From: JASJBU01 sp963790775
GTDB taxonomy: Bacteria; Pseudomonadota; Gammaproteobacteria; Chromatiales; Chromatiaceae
Assembly: GCA_963790775.1 (NCBI GenBank)
Contig: CAWBPR010000011.1
Span: 124,001-188,000, forward strand
Length of the DNA stretch: 64,000 bases
Direction: 5' to 3'
Of this stretch, positions 51,879 to 61,022 are shown piece by piece. Below the pieces are notes generated by a model. It was not told where the DNA came from and searched no databases. It worked only from the letters and a program-made list of their open reading frames with translations. The position numbers were made by a program, and so were the translations under genes. Position 1 is the stretch's first letter. Every line of letters starts with the position of its first letter.

Positions 51879-53183
51879 ATGTACCCTGATCGTATACAGA
51901 TCATCCTGTTGGCGGTGCTGGCGCTGAGCGGATTGCTGGCGGCATTTTTTTCCGGTTGGGTGGTGTTTTGGAAACTGTTCGCTGCCACGCTCCTGGTGTG
52001 GACTCTGTTCGATCTCTATCGGGTGATGAATTCACCGCTGCCTGCCGTGAAGCGGAGTATGCGCAACAGCATACCCGTGGGGGCCTGGTCAGATGTGCAA
52101 CTGCAGCTGACCAATACCACGCCCCGCAGCATGCAGGTGAGCGTGCACGATCATCATCCTGCCGATTTCAAGATCGAGGGTCTGCCCCAGACTGTGTTGC
52201 TGCCGGCAGAGCGGCGCATCACCCTGACCTATCGCATCCAGCCTGTGCAGCGTGGCGATGGCGTTTTTCCCGGCCTGGATCTGATTCAGCGATCACCTTA
52301 TCGGCTCTGGAGGCGGAAACGCTTTCTGGAATTGGTGGATCAGGTCAAAGTATTTCCGAATTTCCGCGAGATTTCCCGCTACACCCTGCTGGCGACAGAC
52401 AATCACCTGAGCCAGATGGGGATACGCCGTCGCCAGCGCCGTGGCGAGGGTAACGACTTCCATCAACTGCGTGAATACCGCGCCGGCGACAGTCTGCGCC
52501 AGATAGACTGGCGGGCGAGTTCCCGCTACCACCGGTTGATCTCCAGAGAGTATCAGGATGAGCGCGATCAACACCTTGTCTTTCTCCTGGATTGCGGCAG
52601 GCACATGCGCCATCAGGATGCGGCTGGGGCGCATCTCGATCATGCCTTGAACGCCATGCTGCTGCTGGGTTATGTGGCGCAGCAACAAGGTGACGCGGTG
52701 GGTTTCCTGACTTTCGGCGGGGAGCCGCGCTGGCAGCCGCCACACAAGGGAGGGGATATGATCCGGCGTCTGCTGGAACGTACCTACGATCTGCGGGCCG
52801 GCCTGGAGGCGGCTGACTATCTGGAGGCAGCGCGAAAACTGATGTCTCTGCAACGCCGCCGGGCACTGGTGGTGATTCTGACCAACAGCCGCGAGGAGGA
52901 TCAGCCTGAACTCTCCCAGGCGGTGAGGCTGCTGTCACGCCGGCACCTGGTGGTGATTGCCCAGCTCAGAGAGAGGTCGCTGGACCGGGTGCTGAGCGAG
53001 CCAGTGCAGGAGTTTGATAGCGCTTTGCGTTTTCAGATCGTCCTCGACTACCTCGATAGCCGCAGACAGGGGCATGAGGCCCTGCAACACCAGGGCGCTC
53101 AGTTGCTCGATATCCTGCCTGAACAGTTGCCGGTCGCCCTGGTCAACAGATACCTCGATATCAAGGCAAGGGGGGTGCTGTAG
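51879..53183 (+). CDS. DUF58 domain protein, MoxR partner
   Basis: A 434-residue protein with two N-terminal membrane helices (about 7-45), then an extracytoplasmic or beta-rich part. The DUF58 signature is NDFHQLREYRAGDSLRQIDW, with RASSRYHRLISREYQDERDQ following. A VWA-like segment has HLVFLLDCGRHMRHQDAAG, in which the MIDAS-type Asp is kept. It forms a pair with MoxR. It is the last gene of the cluster and is followed by 455 bases with no gene. Confidence 0.93.
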   Translation: MYPDRIQIILLAVLALSGLLAAFFSGWVVFWKLFAATLLVWTLFDLYRVMNSPLPAVKRSMRNSIPVGAWSDVQLQLTNTTPRSMQVSVHDHHPADFKIEGLPQTVLLPAERRITLTYRIQPVQRGDGVFPGLDLIQRSPYRLWRRKRFLELVDQVKVFPNFREISRYTLLATDNHLSQMGIRRRQRRGEGNDFHQLREYRAGDSLRQIDWRASSRYHRLISREYQDERDQHLVFLLDCGRHMRHQDAAGAHLDHALNAMLLLGYVAQQQGDAVGFLTFGGEPRWQPPHKGGDMIRRLLERTYDLRAGLEAADYLEAARKLMSLQRRRALVVILTNSREEDQPELSQAVRLLSRRHLVVIAQLRERSLDRVLSEPVQEFDSALRFQIVLDYLDSRRQGHEALQHQGAQLLDILPEQLPVALVNRYLDIKARGVL

Positions 53184-53638
53184 GAGTCTGTCCCTCGCAA
53201 GCCTTTCCTCAAGTCGGTTGAATTCGCACCCTCAAGTGGAAGTTAAGGCATGCTGTAGTTGTATTCCCTGAACGCCTCCCTGGAGAAATACCGCAAACGG
53301 CGGGATTGCGCCTTTAAAAGGCTTCCTGATACCCCTGTGGCTCAGCCATCATTATCCGTAAAAGACAATAAATCACAGATCACACGACTGCAGGGACGCA
53401 GGAGGTAGAGTTACGCAGGGAGCAGTTGCCGAGAGGACACATAGTAAAAGCAGGGCTGCAATGTCGCACTGGCGCCATCTAAAATCCTCTGTGCACTCTT
53501 TGATCTGTGGTTATATCAATTTTCAACCGGTTACAGCGCTTCGCTGTCTCCTGTAATGACTGAGTATCGAGGATAATCAGGAAAGGCTTTGTGCTGTTTA
53601 GGCATCTTCGTCATTTATCCCTCGGGATGCCCGAACCG
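53184..53638. other. Gap between DUF58 and fhs, with a CTCTGTG-type element
   Basis: No gene is supportable here. Near 53484-53515 a CCTCTGTGCACTCTTTGATC string matches the element at about 36899-36932. Base composition is lower in G+C than the fhs gene that begins right after it, which makes the boundary at about 53640 sharp. Confidence 0.5.
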
Positions 53639-55255
53639 TTAGAATAAACCGCTGATGGTCCCAACACTGTCCACGTCGATGCTCTGGGCCGCCGGCCGTT
53701 TGGGCAGGCCCGGCATGGTCATGATTTTGCCGGTATAGATGACCACGAAGCCGGCACCGGCCGACACCCGGGCGCCGGAGACGGCTAGATTGAAGCCTCG
53801 GGGGCGGCCGGACAGCTTTGGATCATCCGACAGGGAGGCCGGGGTCTTGGCGACACAGATCGGCAGCCCGCCGTAGCCCATGTTGGTGATCTGTTTGAGT
53901 TGCGCCTTGGCCTCCGAGGAAAAATCCACCCCGTCGGCTCCGTAGATCTTCGTGGCCAGGACCTCCACCTTTTCCGCCAGTCCCGCCTCCAGGTCATACA
54001 AGGGTTGAAACCGTGAAGGCCGGTCGCAGGCCTCCACCACCCGCTCGGCCAGTTCGAGTCCTCCCTTTCCGCCCCCTTCCCGGTAATCGGCGATCTCCGC
54101 GGGGACCCCCAGGTCACGGCAGGCGCTGACGATCTCAAGCAAGTCCTCTTCCCGGTCGTCGAGGAAGCGGTTGATGCAGATCACCACCGGCACTCCGAAC
54201 AGGGTCAGGTTCTCCACGTGCTTTTGCACGTTCTCGATGCCGTGTACGAGGAACGCCCGGCGGGTCACCACCAGCACCACGGCGCTCGGCGCCATGCCCG
54301 CACTGCGGCACTTGATGTGAAAGAACTTTTCCGCCCCCAGATCGGCGGCGAATCCGGCCTCGGTCACCGTGTAGTCGGCCAGCTTGCGGGCCATGCGGGT
54401 GGCTGCCAGGGTGTTGCAGCCGTGGGCGATATTGGCAAAAGGGCCGCCGTGCACCAGCGCCGGCACCCCCTCGATGGTCTGCACCAGGTTGGGGGCCATG
54501 GCGTTTTTCATCAGGGCCGCCATGGCTCCGTTGACCTCCAGTTCCGCCGCCCGCACCGGCCGGCCCAGCGAGTCGTAGCCGACCAGGCAGTTACCCATGC
54601 GCTCCTTGAGATCCATCAGATCTCGTGAGAGGCCCCAGACCGCCATGATCTCCGAGGCAGCAGTGATCTCGAAGCCGTCTTCGCGCATCACCCCGTTGAT
54701 GCCACCCCCCTCCAGCCCCACCAGGGTGCTGCGCAGAGAGCGGTCGTTCATGTCCATGACCCGCTTCCACAGCACCTTGCGCGGGTTGATCTGCGGCTCA
54801 TTGCGATGGTGCAGATGGTTGTCCACCACCGCCGCCAGCAGGTTGTGGGCGGTCGAGACCGCGTGCAGATCGCCGGTGAAGTGGAGATTGATCTCCTCCA
54901 TGGGCAGCACCTGAGACCAGCCGCCCCCGGCGGCCCCGCCCTTGAGCCCCATGCAGGGCCCAAGCGAAGGCTCACGGACCGCGATCATGGTCTTTTTTCC
55001 CAGGCAGGCCATGGCCTGGCCCAACCCGATGGTGATGGTGGTCTTACCCTCTCCGTACTTGGTGGGCGTCATCGCCGTGACCAGAATCATATGGCCGTCA
55101 GGCCGCCCATTCAGACGCTCCATGATCCCCAGGGGGATCTTGGCGATGTGTCTGCCGTAGGGGAACAGTTCTTCCTCGGTTAGGCCGAGAGAATCAGCGA
55201 TCTCGCCGATGGGTCGCAGTTCCGCCTCGCGGGCGATCTCGATGTCGGGTCTCAT
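53639..55255 (-). CDS. fhs: Formate-tetrahydrofolate ligase
   Basis: A 538-residue enzyme that makes 10-formyl-THF from formate, ATP and THF. Motifs: the P-loop-like TPTKYGEGKTTITIGLGQAM, the family signature WSQVLPMEEINLHFTGDLHA, the DMNDRSLRSTLVGLEGG region, PALVHGGPFANIAHGCNT and the C-terminal GKIMTMPGLPKRPAAQSIDV. It shares one base with the upstream gene (TGATG), so the two are co-translated. G+C is high (well above 60% by eye) against its surroundings, which hints at transfer. In an autotroph or symbiont it could recycle formate. Confidence 0.96.
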   Translation of the reverse strand: MRPDIEIAREAELRPIGEIADSLGLTEEELFPYGRHIAKIPLGIMERLNGRPDGHMILVTAMTPTKYGEGKTTITIGLGQAMACLGKKTMIAVREPSLGPCMGLKGGAAGGGWSQVLPMEEINLHFTGDLHAVSTAHNLLAAVVDNHLHHRNEPQINPRKVLWKRVMDMNDRSLRSTLVGLEGGGINGVMREDGFEITAASEIMAVWGLSRDLMDLKERMGNCLVGYDSLGRPVRAAELEVNGAMAALMKNAMAPNLVQTIEGVPALVHGGPFANIAHGCNTLAATRMARKLADYTVTEAGFAADLGAEKFFHIKCRSAGMAPSAVVLVVTRRAFLVHGIENVQKHVENLTLFGVPVVICINRFLDDREEDLLEIVSACRDLGVPAEIADYREGGGKGGLELAERVVEACDRPSRFQPLYDLEAGLAEKVEVLATKIYGADGVDFSSEAKAQLKQITNMGYGGLPICVAKTPASLSDDPKLSGRPRGFNLAVSGARVSAGAGFVVIYTGKIMTMPGLPKRPAAQSIDVDSVGTISGLF

Positions 55256-56424
55256 CAGGGCGTCTCCGCAGCCGCCGGGCCCGAGATGCCGAAGCTGCCG
55301 AGCAGACCGATGAGGGCCTCGCGGCTGAGGATGCGCTGGTTGTAGTATTCGAGCAGGATTTTTATATTCAGTTGGATGCGCAGACCCTGCGGTGTTCCGC
55401 CCTCGGTCTCATCTGCAATGATCGTGATATCCTCCCGGGCAACAGTTTCCCGAGAGGCGAGGAGGCCGATGATGCCTTCCGTTTCCAGTGCCTGCAGGGC
55501 GCTGTCCTCCAACTCTCCGGTCAAGGTCATGGCATCATCGTTTTCCACCAGGGGGACACCGAAGCAGTAGTCGATCGCCAGCTTCTCCTTGAGGATCTCC
55601 GACAGGCAGGTGAAACTGCGGGTGACCAGGGCGACCTTGTAGCCCATGATTTTCAGGGTCTGGATCAGCTCCATGGTCTCTGGTGTCACTTCAACCGCCC
55701 TGGCGATGTTGGCCGCCACTTCCACCGGCAGGTCCGCCAGGCAGCGCGCCGCGCTATGCAATGCCGATACGTTTTCCTGCCGATAGACCGCGTCGAACTC
55801 CGTAGCCGGGATGCCGGTCAGCTGCAGGACCTCGGTGAGGGTATGCCTGTCGATGAAGCTCGAGCGGATGTCGAAAAGCAGGATGCGCTTTTTCTTGTTG
55901 AACACATCCTCGCTCTGGAACAGGGTGTTGATGCCCAGCGCCCCCATCCTCTTCCGCAACACCTCCAGCAGGTTTTCCAGCGGGATGGCGCAATGGCGGA
56001 TGTCCACCATCAGCTCCATCAGGAAAATGCGTTCCCGGGCGATCATGTCCGAGAACTCGATATTGATGTTGTAGGTCTTGAGGATGTCGGCCACCGTTGC
56101 GATGATCCCGGGTCGATCACGGCCCAGCAGGATCATCAGCATATTGCGCTTCTCCGCGCTGCGCGCCACCGGCTGGTAGCGATCCATGGTCAGATCCAGC
56201 CCGGTCTCGTCGGAGATGCTGCTCACCAGCGCCTGCACTTCCTCCACCGAGATCGATGCCGCTGCCAGGTCCACCACCATGAATACGGTAAAGAGTCCAT
56301 GCAGCACGTCCTGGCGCAGATCGATGATGTTGCCCTTGACGGCCGAAATGGGGGTGGTGATCTTCTGCACCAGGCCCACCGAATCCGCGCCCGTGCCGAA
56401 AATGATATAGAGCTTCTGGTGCAT
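55255..56424 (-). CDS. Double ACT domain, degenerate SerB-like HAD protein
   Basis: A 389-residue protein from ATG 56424 (GGGGGA upstream; an earlier frame start at 56490 lacks a ribosome-binding site). Two ACT domains come first: LYIIFGTGADSVGLVQKITT and MLMILLGRDRPGIIATVADI, each with the betaalpha order of small-molecule sensors. The HAD fold begins near 181. Motif I reads LLFDIRSSF: Asp185 is kept but the second Asp of DxDxT is Arg187. Motif III is IIADETEGGTPQG instead of GDGxND. It is usually annotated as phosphoserine phosphatase, yet catalysis is doubtful. Coupling to fhs suggests an amino-acid or folate-linked regulator of C1 flow. Confidence 0.82.
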   Translation of the reverse strand: MHQKLYIIFGTGADSVGLVQKITTPISAVKGNIIDLRQDVLHGLFTVFMVVDLAAASISVEEVQALVSSISDETGLDLTMDRYQPVARSAEKRNMLMILLGRDRPGIIATVADILKTYNINIEFSDMIARERIFLMELMVDIRHCAIPLENLLEVLRKRMGALGINTLFQSEDVFNKKKRILLFDIRSSFIDRHTLTEVLQLTGIPATEFDAVYRQENVSALHSAARCLADLPVEVAANIARAVEVTPETMELIQTLKIMGYKVALVTRSFTCLSEILKEKLAIDYCFGVPLVENDDAMTLTGELEDSALQALETEGIIGLLASRETVAREDITIIADETEGGTPQGLRIQLNIKILLEYYNQRILSREALIGLLGSFGISGPAAAETP

Positions 56425-56600
56425 TCTGTTTCCCCCGATTGATTGGACCCTAAGGGGGGAAGTTCTATACGACTTTGAGTGGGAGCTCAAGCTCTGAATG
56501 TTGGGCGAGGTTGTTCAAATGTTCCGCCACGCGGGGTAGGACGCCACCAATTCCTGCCTATAAAAAGGCCTAAGAATAGCCCAGGCTTAACGACATTTGG

Positions 56601-56628
56601 TGGATTACGGCGCTATGCGCCTAATCCA
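56601..56628. repeat. Extragenic palindrome, REP-like
   Basis: TGGATTA, C, GGCGC, TAT, GCGCC, TAATCCA: a two-part hairpin of 7 and 5 bp with one bulge, flanked by TTGG and ACCTACG. From memory it is like a palindrome seen dispersed in many proteobacterial genomes. It lies between the divergent ACT/HAD gene and the phosphatase gene. Confidence 0.7.
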
Positions 56629-56743
56629 ACCTACGAGCTACCGCCCGCCCAACAGACGCCAGTTAGTGATACCCAAGCAACCCCTGCATTGAAATCTTCA
56701 CCGGAGTAGACTTCATCGGATAGGGCGTTCCGGAGATGAGCGA

Positions 56744-57343
56744 ATGAATACAGAGCAAACCCTGATCGATCTTTTGCGCCATGGCGAGGTGGTTGGCGGT
56801 CATCTGCTGCGTGGCTGTCGGACCGATCAGCCGCTGAGCGAAACGGGTTGGGAACAACTGCGCCAAGCCACCGCAAACACTGGACCCTGGCAACGGATCG
56901 TCTGCTCGCCCCTGCGTCGTTGCCGGGAGTTTGCCGAAGAGACTTCCCAGCGTCTGGATCTGCCCCTGCTGGTCGAGGAGGGGCTGCGAGAACTGGACTT
57001 CGGCGCCTGGGACGGTCTGCCTATGGAACAACTGTGGCGGGAGCACGGCGAGGAGGCCAGGGCCTTTCTCGACAATCCCTTGAGCCTGACCCCGCCGCAA
57101 GCCGAGCCGATCACCGAGTTTCATGAACGCGTGCTGGCGTCTTGGAACCGCCTGCTGGCGGATCATACCGGCGAATATCTCCTGCTCATCGCTCATGGCG
57201 CGGTCAATCGGGTCATCCTCAGTCACGTGCTCTCCATGCCATTGCATGCCATGTTCCGCCTAGAGATCGATTACGCCTGTCTGAGCCGCGTCAGGGCTGT
57301 TGAGGACGGCGTACGGGTGGTGTTTCATGGAGGGCAGGCCTGA
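56744..57343 (+). CDS. Histidine phosphatase family protein
   Basis: A 199-residue branch-1 histidine phosphatase. The catalytic RHG is LLRHGEVVGG (His13). VCSPLRRCREFAEETSQRL, ELDFGAWDGLPMEQLW and the second His in LLIAHGAVNRVILSHVL are kept. The pattern fits CobC-type alpha-ribazole phosphatases as well as generic phosphoglycerate mutase relatives. No cobalamin genes are nearby, so the substrate is left open. GGAGATGAG precedes the ATG. Confidence 0.88.
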   Translation: MNTEQTLIDLLRHGEVVGGHLLRGCRTDQPLSETGWEQLRQATANTGPWQRIVCSPLRRCREFAEETSQRLDLPLLVEEGLRELDFGAWDGLPMEQLWREHGEEARAFLDNPLSLTPPQAEPITEFHERVLASWNRLLADHTGEYLLLIAHGAVNRVILSHVLSMPLHAMFRLEIDYACLSRVRAVEDGVRVVFHGGQA

Positions 57344-57832
57344 GCGGGCAATGAAGCGCGTCCCTGGCATTGACCATGACCAAGGAAGACTCAATGCTGC
57401 GCACTAATTGTTCAACCCGCACCAGCGAGTTGGTGACAATACCGACCGTATGTCCTGAGCCGCAGCGATAGACTCAATTAGTAAGTGCAACACTGAAATT
57501 AGGTTGGTGGTTAAAGACAAGGTTTCCACTGGGTTACGGCCGCCTTCCTATCGGTGATGCCTGTCTCACAGCCACTGTCGCAGAGGACACCGTTAAAATC
57601 CACTGCGCGCACGGACACTTACTAAAATAGCTCCCGATAGCCAAGACTCGCCCCAGACATCTCTGGTAAACGTGCAGTAGGAAAGCTGCGGAGATGTGAC
57701 ATCAAGCGCTAAATACCCCTTCTAAATTCAAGTTTGCCTAACCTTCACCGCCAAAGGAAATACGTGCGAAGCAGATGATTATTTGAGAAGTCCTTGCGCG
57801 CCGGGTCAATGAGGGGGAATTCAACTTGAGCT
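57344..57832. other. Gap without a supportable gene
   Basis: About 490 bases. A segment near 57470-57520 (AATTAGTAAGTGCAACACTG) recalls the ends of some IS30-type elements, but no transposase is present and only one end could be argued. The right part is A+T rich and may hold the promoter of the outer-membrane protein gene. Confidence 0.35.
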
Positions 57833-59242
57833 ATGAAACCACCAGCTAGAAAGAACATCATCTATAGGCTTGTACTCTGTCTAACCATTCTGATATTCAG
57901 ACCGTCAGTTGAAGCGTTGCCAAATCGACCGGCACCAAATACTTTGTTCGATCATGCGATGACAAGCGCAATGCTTGATCAATCCAGCTATCCGAACTTT
58001 CAAAATAACGAGGTGGCGCCCCCCGATACGCGTAATTACTCACTATTGAAGGCTGGAAACATAACGAAAGAAGATTCGCCGACAGAAGCGGAGAAAGGAG
58101 ACTCATCGTTCGATGTACCTTGCCTGCAAGGCTCATCATATGAACGCGACACTACTCCTAATCCAACGAATGACCTCTGCGGTGAACCCCTGGAGGCAGA
58201 TGAACATTTTGGGCTCCGATTTGGCCACCGGATGCGAACCCGCAACAGTATGCTCGGGGATTTTGACGGCTTCCTGCTCGATGTCGGCCTAGGCAACTTT
58301 GCATTGAGTGGCATTGCTGGCTTCCCATCTGTTTCCGGATCAGATCAGATCAATCCAAAAAAACAGTTATTCGGATTCAGCGGAGAGATTGGAAAATTGG
58401 CCAATGCCTGGGATTTAAGCGGATACATGATGGAACAACTGGGTAACGATCAGGATCGAAGGCGTGCACTGGGTGGCGCTATCCGTTATTCGCAAACGAA
58501 CCGGTCGCTACTGATGTCTGCTGATTATGACGTGCTGAATCGTAAATTGCGCAGGTTCATGCTATCCAGTGCTTGGAAACCAGTTCCGAACTCGACATTG
58601 AGCACCACGATCGGTCTTCAACAGGGGTCTCTGCCGACACCGCAGAAAAAGTATCTTCAACAAACCATGTCTTTGACGGAGGGCTGGAAATGGGGGCTCC
58701 CGCTCGATCGGATACAAAAACTTTCCGCGGACGCTTCCACCGAAGTGACCTCATTCGGCTTGAGCCTTTCCCACGCCTTTGCACGAAACATTAAACTCGA
58801 CAGCGATATAGCGATACTGAATGTAGCTTTGGATGATACTTCGAATGATCTGGCGGGATCTTTATCCGATACCAACGAGTTTTACTTTAATCTAAAAGTC
58901 ACTGGCAAAGATATGCTTCTTACCGGCGATAAGAGTTCGGTGACGCTGCGTCACAATGCCAGAGAGGCGTCCAGTCTCTTATCCTTCTTACTGGACGGCA
59001 GCTATCCGATCTCCCGTCAGTGGAATTTCACTCCCAGATTGCAAATCGAATACCGCGATGATCAAGCAGATGGCACGGTTCAATGGTTCGTTTCTCCTGC
59101 CGTGAAAGTGAAGTATCGGTTGAATAAACTATCCCAGATCAATTTCAATGCCGCCGATGAGTGGTTGAAAAGCCAAAACTCAGCCGGGCAGGAATATCAC
59201 ATCTCGTATGTCGTTAGCTTGAGCTATAAAACTGACTTTTAG
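57833..59242 (+). CDS. Outer-membrane beta-barrel-like protein of unknown family
   Basis: A 469-residue protein with an N-terminal signal (about 5-29, LVLCLTILIFRPSVEALP). A polar linker with two Cys (VPCLQGSS, NDLCGEP) is followed by some 330 residues of alternating beta pattern (RRFMLSSAWKPVPNSTLSTT, QLFGFSGEIGKLANAWDLSG) and ending VVSLSYKTDF. The terminal Phe with alternating hydrophobics is the usual signal for barrel insertion. I do not recognise a specific family. Base composition is lower in G+C than the neighbours on the left, so it may be a later arrival. Confidence 0.7.
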   Translation: MKPPARKNIIYRLVLCLTILIFRPSVEALPNRPAPNTLFDHAMTSAMLDQSSYPNFQNNEVAPPDTRNYSLLKAGNITKEDSPTEAEKGDSSFDVPCLQGSSYERDTTPNPTNDLCGEPLEADEHFGLRFGHRMRTRNSMLGDFDGFLLDVGLGNFALSGIAGFPSVSGSDQINPKKQLFGFSGEIGKLANAWDLSGYMMEQLGNDQDRRRALGGAIRYSQTNRSLLMSADYDVLNRKLRRFMLSSAWKPVPNSTLSTTIGLQQGSLPTPQKKYLQQTMSLTEGWKWGLPLDRIQKLSADASTEVTSFGLSLSHAFARNIKLDSDIAILNVALDDTSNDLAGSLSDTNEFYFNLKVTGKDMLLTGDKSSVTLRHNAREASSLLSFLLDGSYPISRQWNFTPRLQIEYRDDQADGTVQWFVSPAVKVKYRLNKLSQINFNAADEWLKSQNSAGQEYHISYVVSLSYKTDF

Positions 59243-59586
59243 TTTGAGCAACGGCCTGTAATTATCCAAAAATTGCGGTAACTGATTAGTATCTAATCGA
59301 ACCCAAATACCCTGTTCGATATATTTTTAACAATCATATTTAGAACTTTACATAAGCTTTACTCTCGATTTTGTATATCGGAACCTGGTCCCGTTGATTC
59401 TGTTCCTTGAATTACACAGGTAGTATCTCTTCCTCGTTCTCGAATCAATGTTGGCCGATGTGGGGACATTGCCGCTCTCGTCTGAAACATGAACGGAATC
59501 TTTGGATGGTCATTTTTTCTTTGTTCGCTTTTATCGTCTAGCGCATTAGTCAAAAAAACACGCTAAATATCTCAGACGCCATGCGG
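59243..59586. other. A+T-rich gap between convergent genes
   Basis: No gene found in 344 bases between the outer-membrane protein and the aldo/keto reductase, which point towards each other. A short minus-strand open frame (59359-59553) has no credible features. No clear terminator hairpin seen. Confidence 0.4.
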
Positions 59587-60627
59587 TTAGAAAGGCATCG
59601 GATACTCTCGGCGTATCGCTTCGATTTCCTTGAGCACTTGATCCGACAAGGTCAATTCAATCGATGCAATGTTGGTCTTCAACTGCTCCATGGTAGTCGC
59701 GCCGATCAGCGTCGAGGTGAGAAAGGGACGGCTGTTGACGAAGGCCAGCGCCATCTGGCAGACATCCAACCCATGGCGGTTGGCAAGCTCGATATAACGC
59801 TCGATAGCGGCGTCGGTCTGTGGATGCATGCGGTGTTCCTTGCGTGTTTCGATCGTCAACCGTGCCCCGGCGGGACGGGCGCCATTGAGGTATTTGCCGC
59901 TGATCATGCCGCGGGTCAGTGGTGACCAGGCCAGCAGGCCGACATTCTCGGCCATCACAAATTCGCTCAGGTCGGGTTCGAAATGTCGGCACAGCAGCGA
60001 GTATTCATTTTGGATCGAGGCCATGCGTGGGAGGCCGAGTTGTTCCGACAGTTGCAGCCATTTGGCCAGACCCCAGGCGGTTTCGTTCGACAATCCGATA
60101 TGCCGAATCTTGCCTTCATCGATCATTTGATTGAGGGTCTGCAGCACCTCGATGAAATTGTCCTGCTCGGCCTGGGGATCGAAATCCGGTGCGAATTTCC
60201 ACACTTGGCCAAAGTGATAGGAGCCCCGATTGGGCCAGTGCAACTGGTACAGATCGATGTAGTCAGTCTGCAAGCGTTTGAGACTGGCTTCCAGGGCCAA
60301 TTGGATATTCTTTCTGTCGATGCGGGCATTGCCGCCCCGTATCCAATCCAGGCCCGGTCCGCTGATTTTGGAGGCGAGGATCACTCGGTCGCGATTCCGG
60401 CGCGCCGCGAACCAATTGCCGATGATCGTTTCAGTCGCGCCATAGGTCTCGGCGCTCGGCGGTACGGCGTACATCTCGGCGGTGTCGAAGAAATTGATGC
60501 CGGCATCGAGCGCATAATCCATCTGCTCGAAGCCCTGTTGCTGAGTGTTCTGCAAGCCCCATGTCATGGTGCCGAGGCCGATCACGCTGGGTTCGAGATC
60601 GGTGCGTCCGAGTTTTCTGTAGATCAT
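59587..60627 (-). CDS. tas: Aldo/keto reductase, Tas type
   Basis: A 346-residue NADPH-dependent reductase close to E. coli Tas throughout: IGLGTMTWGLQNTQQQGF, the catalytic Asp48 and Tyr53 (NFFDTAEMYAVPP), Lys in VILASKISGPG, His in DLYQLHWPNRGS, and GKYLNGARPAGARLTIETRK with LIGATTMEQLKTNIASI. The substrate is unknown; Tas suppresses tyrosine auxotrophy in E. coli. It is a single-gene unit. Confidence 0.92.
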   Translation of the reverse strand: MIYRKLGRTDLEPSVIGLGTMTWGLQNTQQQGFEQMDYALDAGINFFDTAEMYAVPPSAETYGATETIIGNWFAARRNRDRVILASKISGPGLDWIRGGNARIDRKNIQLALEASLKRLQTDYIDLYQLHWPNRGSYHFGQVWKFAPDFDPQAEQDNFIEVLQTLNQMIDEGKIRHIGLSNETAWGLAKWLQLSEQLGLPRMASIQNEYSLLCRHFEPDLSEFVMAENVGLLAWSPLTRGMISGKYLNGARPAGARLTIETRKEHRMHPQTDAAIERYIELANRHGLDVCQMALAFVNSRPFLTSTLIGATTMEQLKTNIASIELTLSDQVLKEIEAIRREYPMPF

Positions 60628-61022
60628 GTTCAGGTCCGCTGGAGTATTCCGGTTGGGATCAAATTATACCTGGGTTGTTGGGGACGTACTCTTGGCATCT
60701 ATGGGGCACTCACAGCGGCTGATATCACTGTTGTCCCGCAGTGAGCCATTGACCATCCCCGATGGAGGGCACACCACACTGGTCGCACAGGTATAGCAAC
60801 TCAATACCGCCATTGCCCGCTTTCTCTCCCTCGCGCTGGCGGCTTGAGTATTAAGGACTGCGATTGAGGGAATACGGGACTGGTACCGTCCCGACGGATA
60901 AAACCCTACCCCGACGGGGCTGTAAAGAGGATTGTCACAAGGATATGATGCAGCCTGCTTACCGAACTGACGCAGTGCATCGAGACCGGCACCGACCGGA
61001 CAGAGATCGATTGAAGGACATC
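60628..61022. other. Gap between the reductase and the Sel1 gene
   Basis: About 395 bases with no supportable gene. It holds one copy of a TTGGGGACGTAC word (near 60674-60686) that recurs near 61691-61703. The plus-strand frame upstream of ATG 61023 is open to 60864 but is compositionally unlike the Sel1 protein. Confidence 0.4.

Noticed and set aside
55372..56442. 356-codon open frame antisense to the ACT/HAD gene
   Set aside because: The minus frame has ACT and HAD motifs and overlaps fhs properly; the plus frame is His/Gln-rich noise.
57470..57520. IS30-like terminal sequence (AATTAGTAAGTGCAACACTG)
   Set aside because: Only one possible end, no transposase and no target duplication visible.
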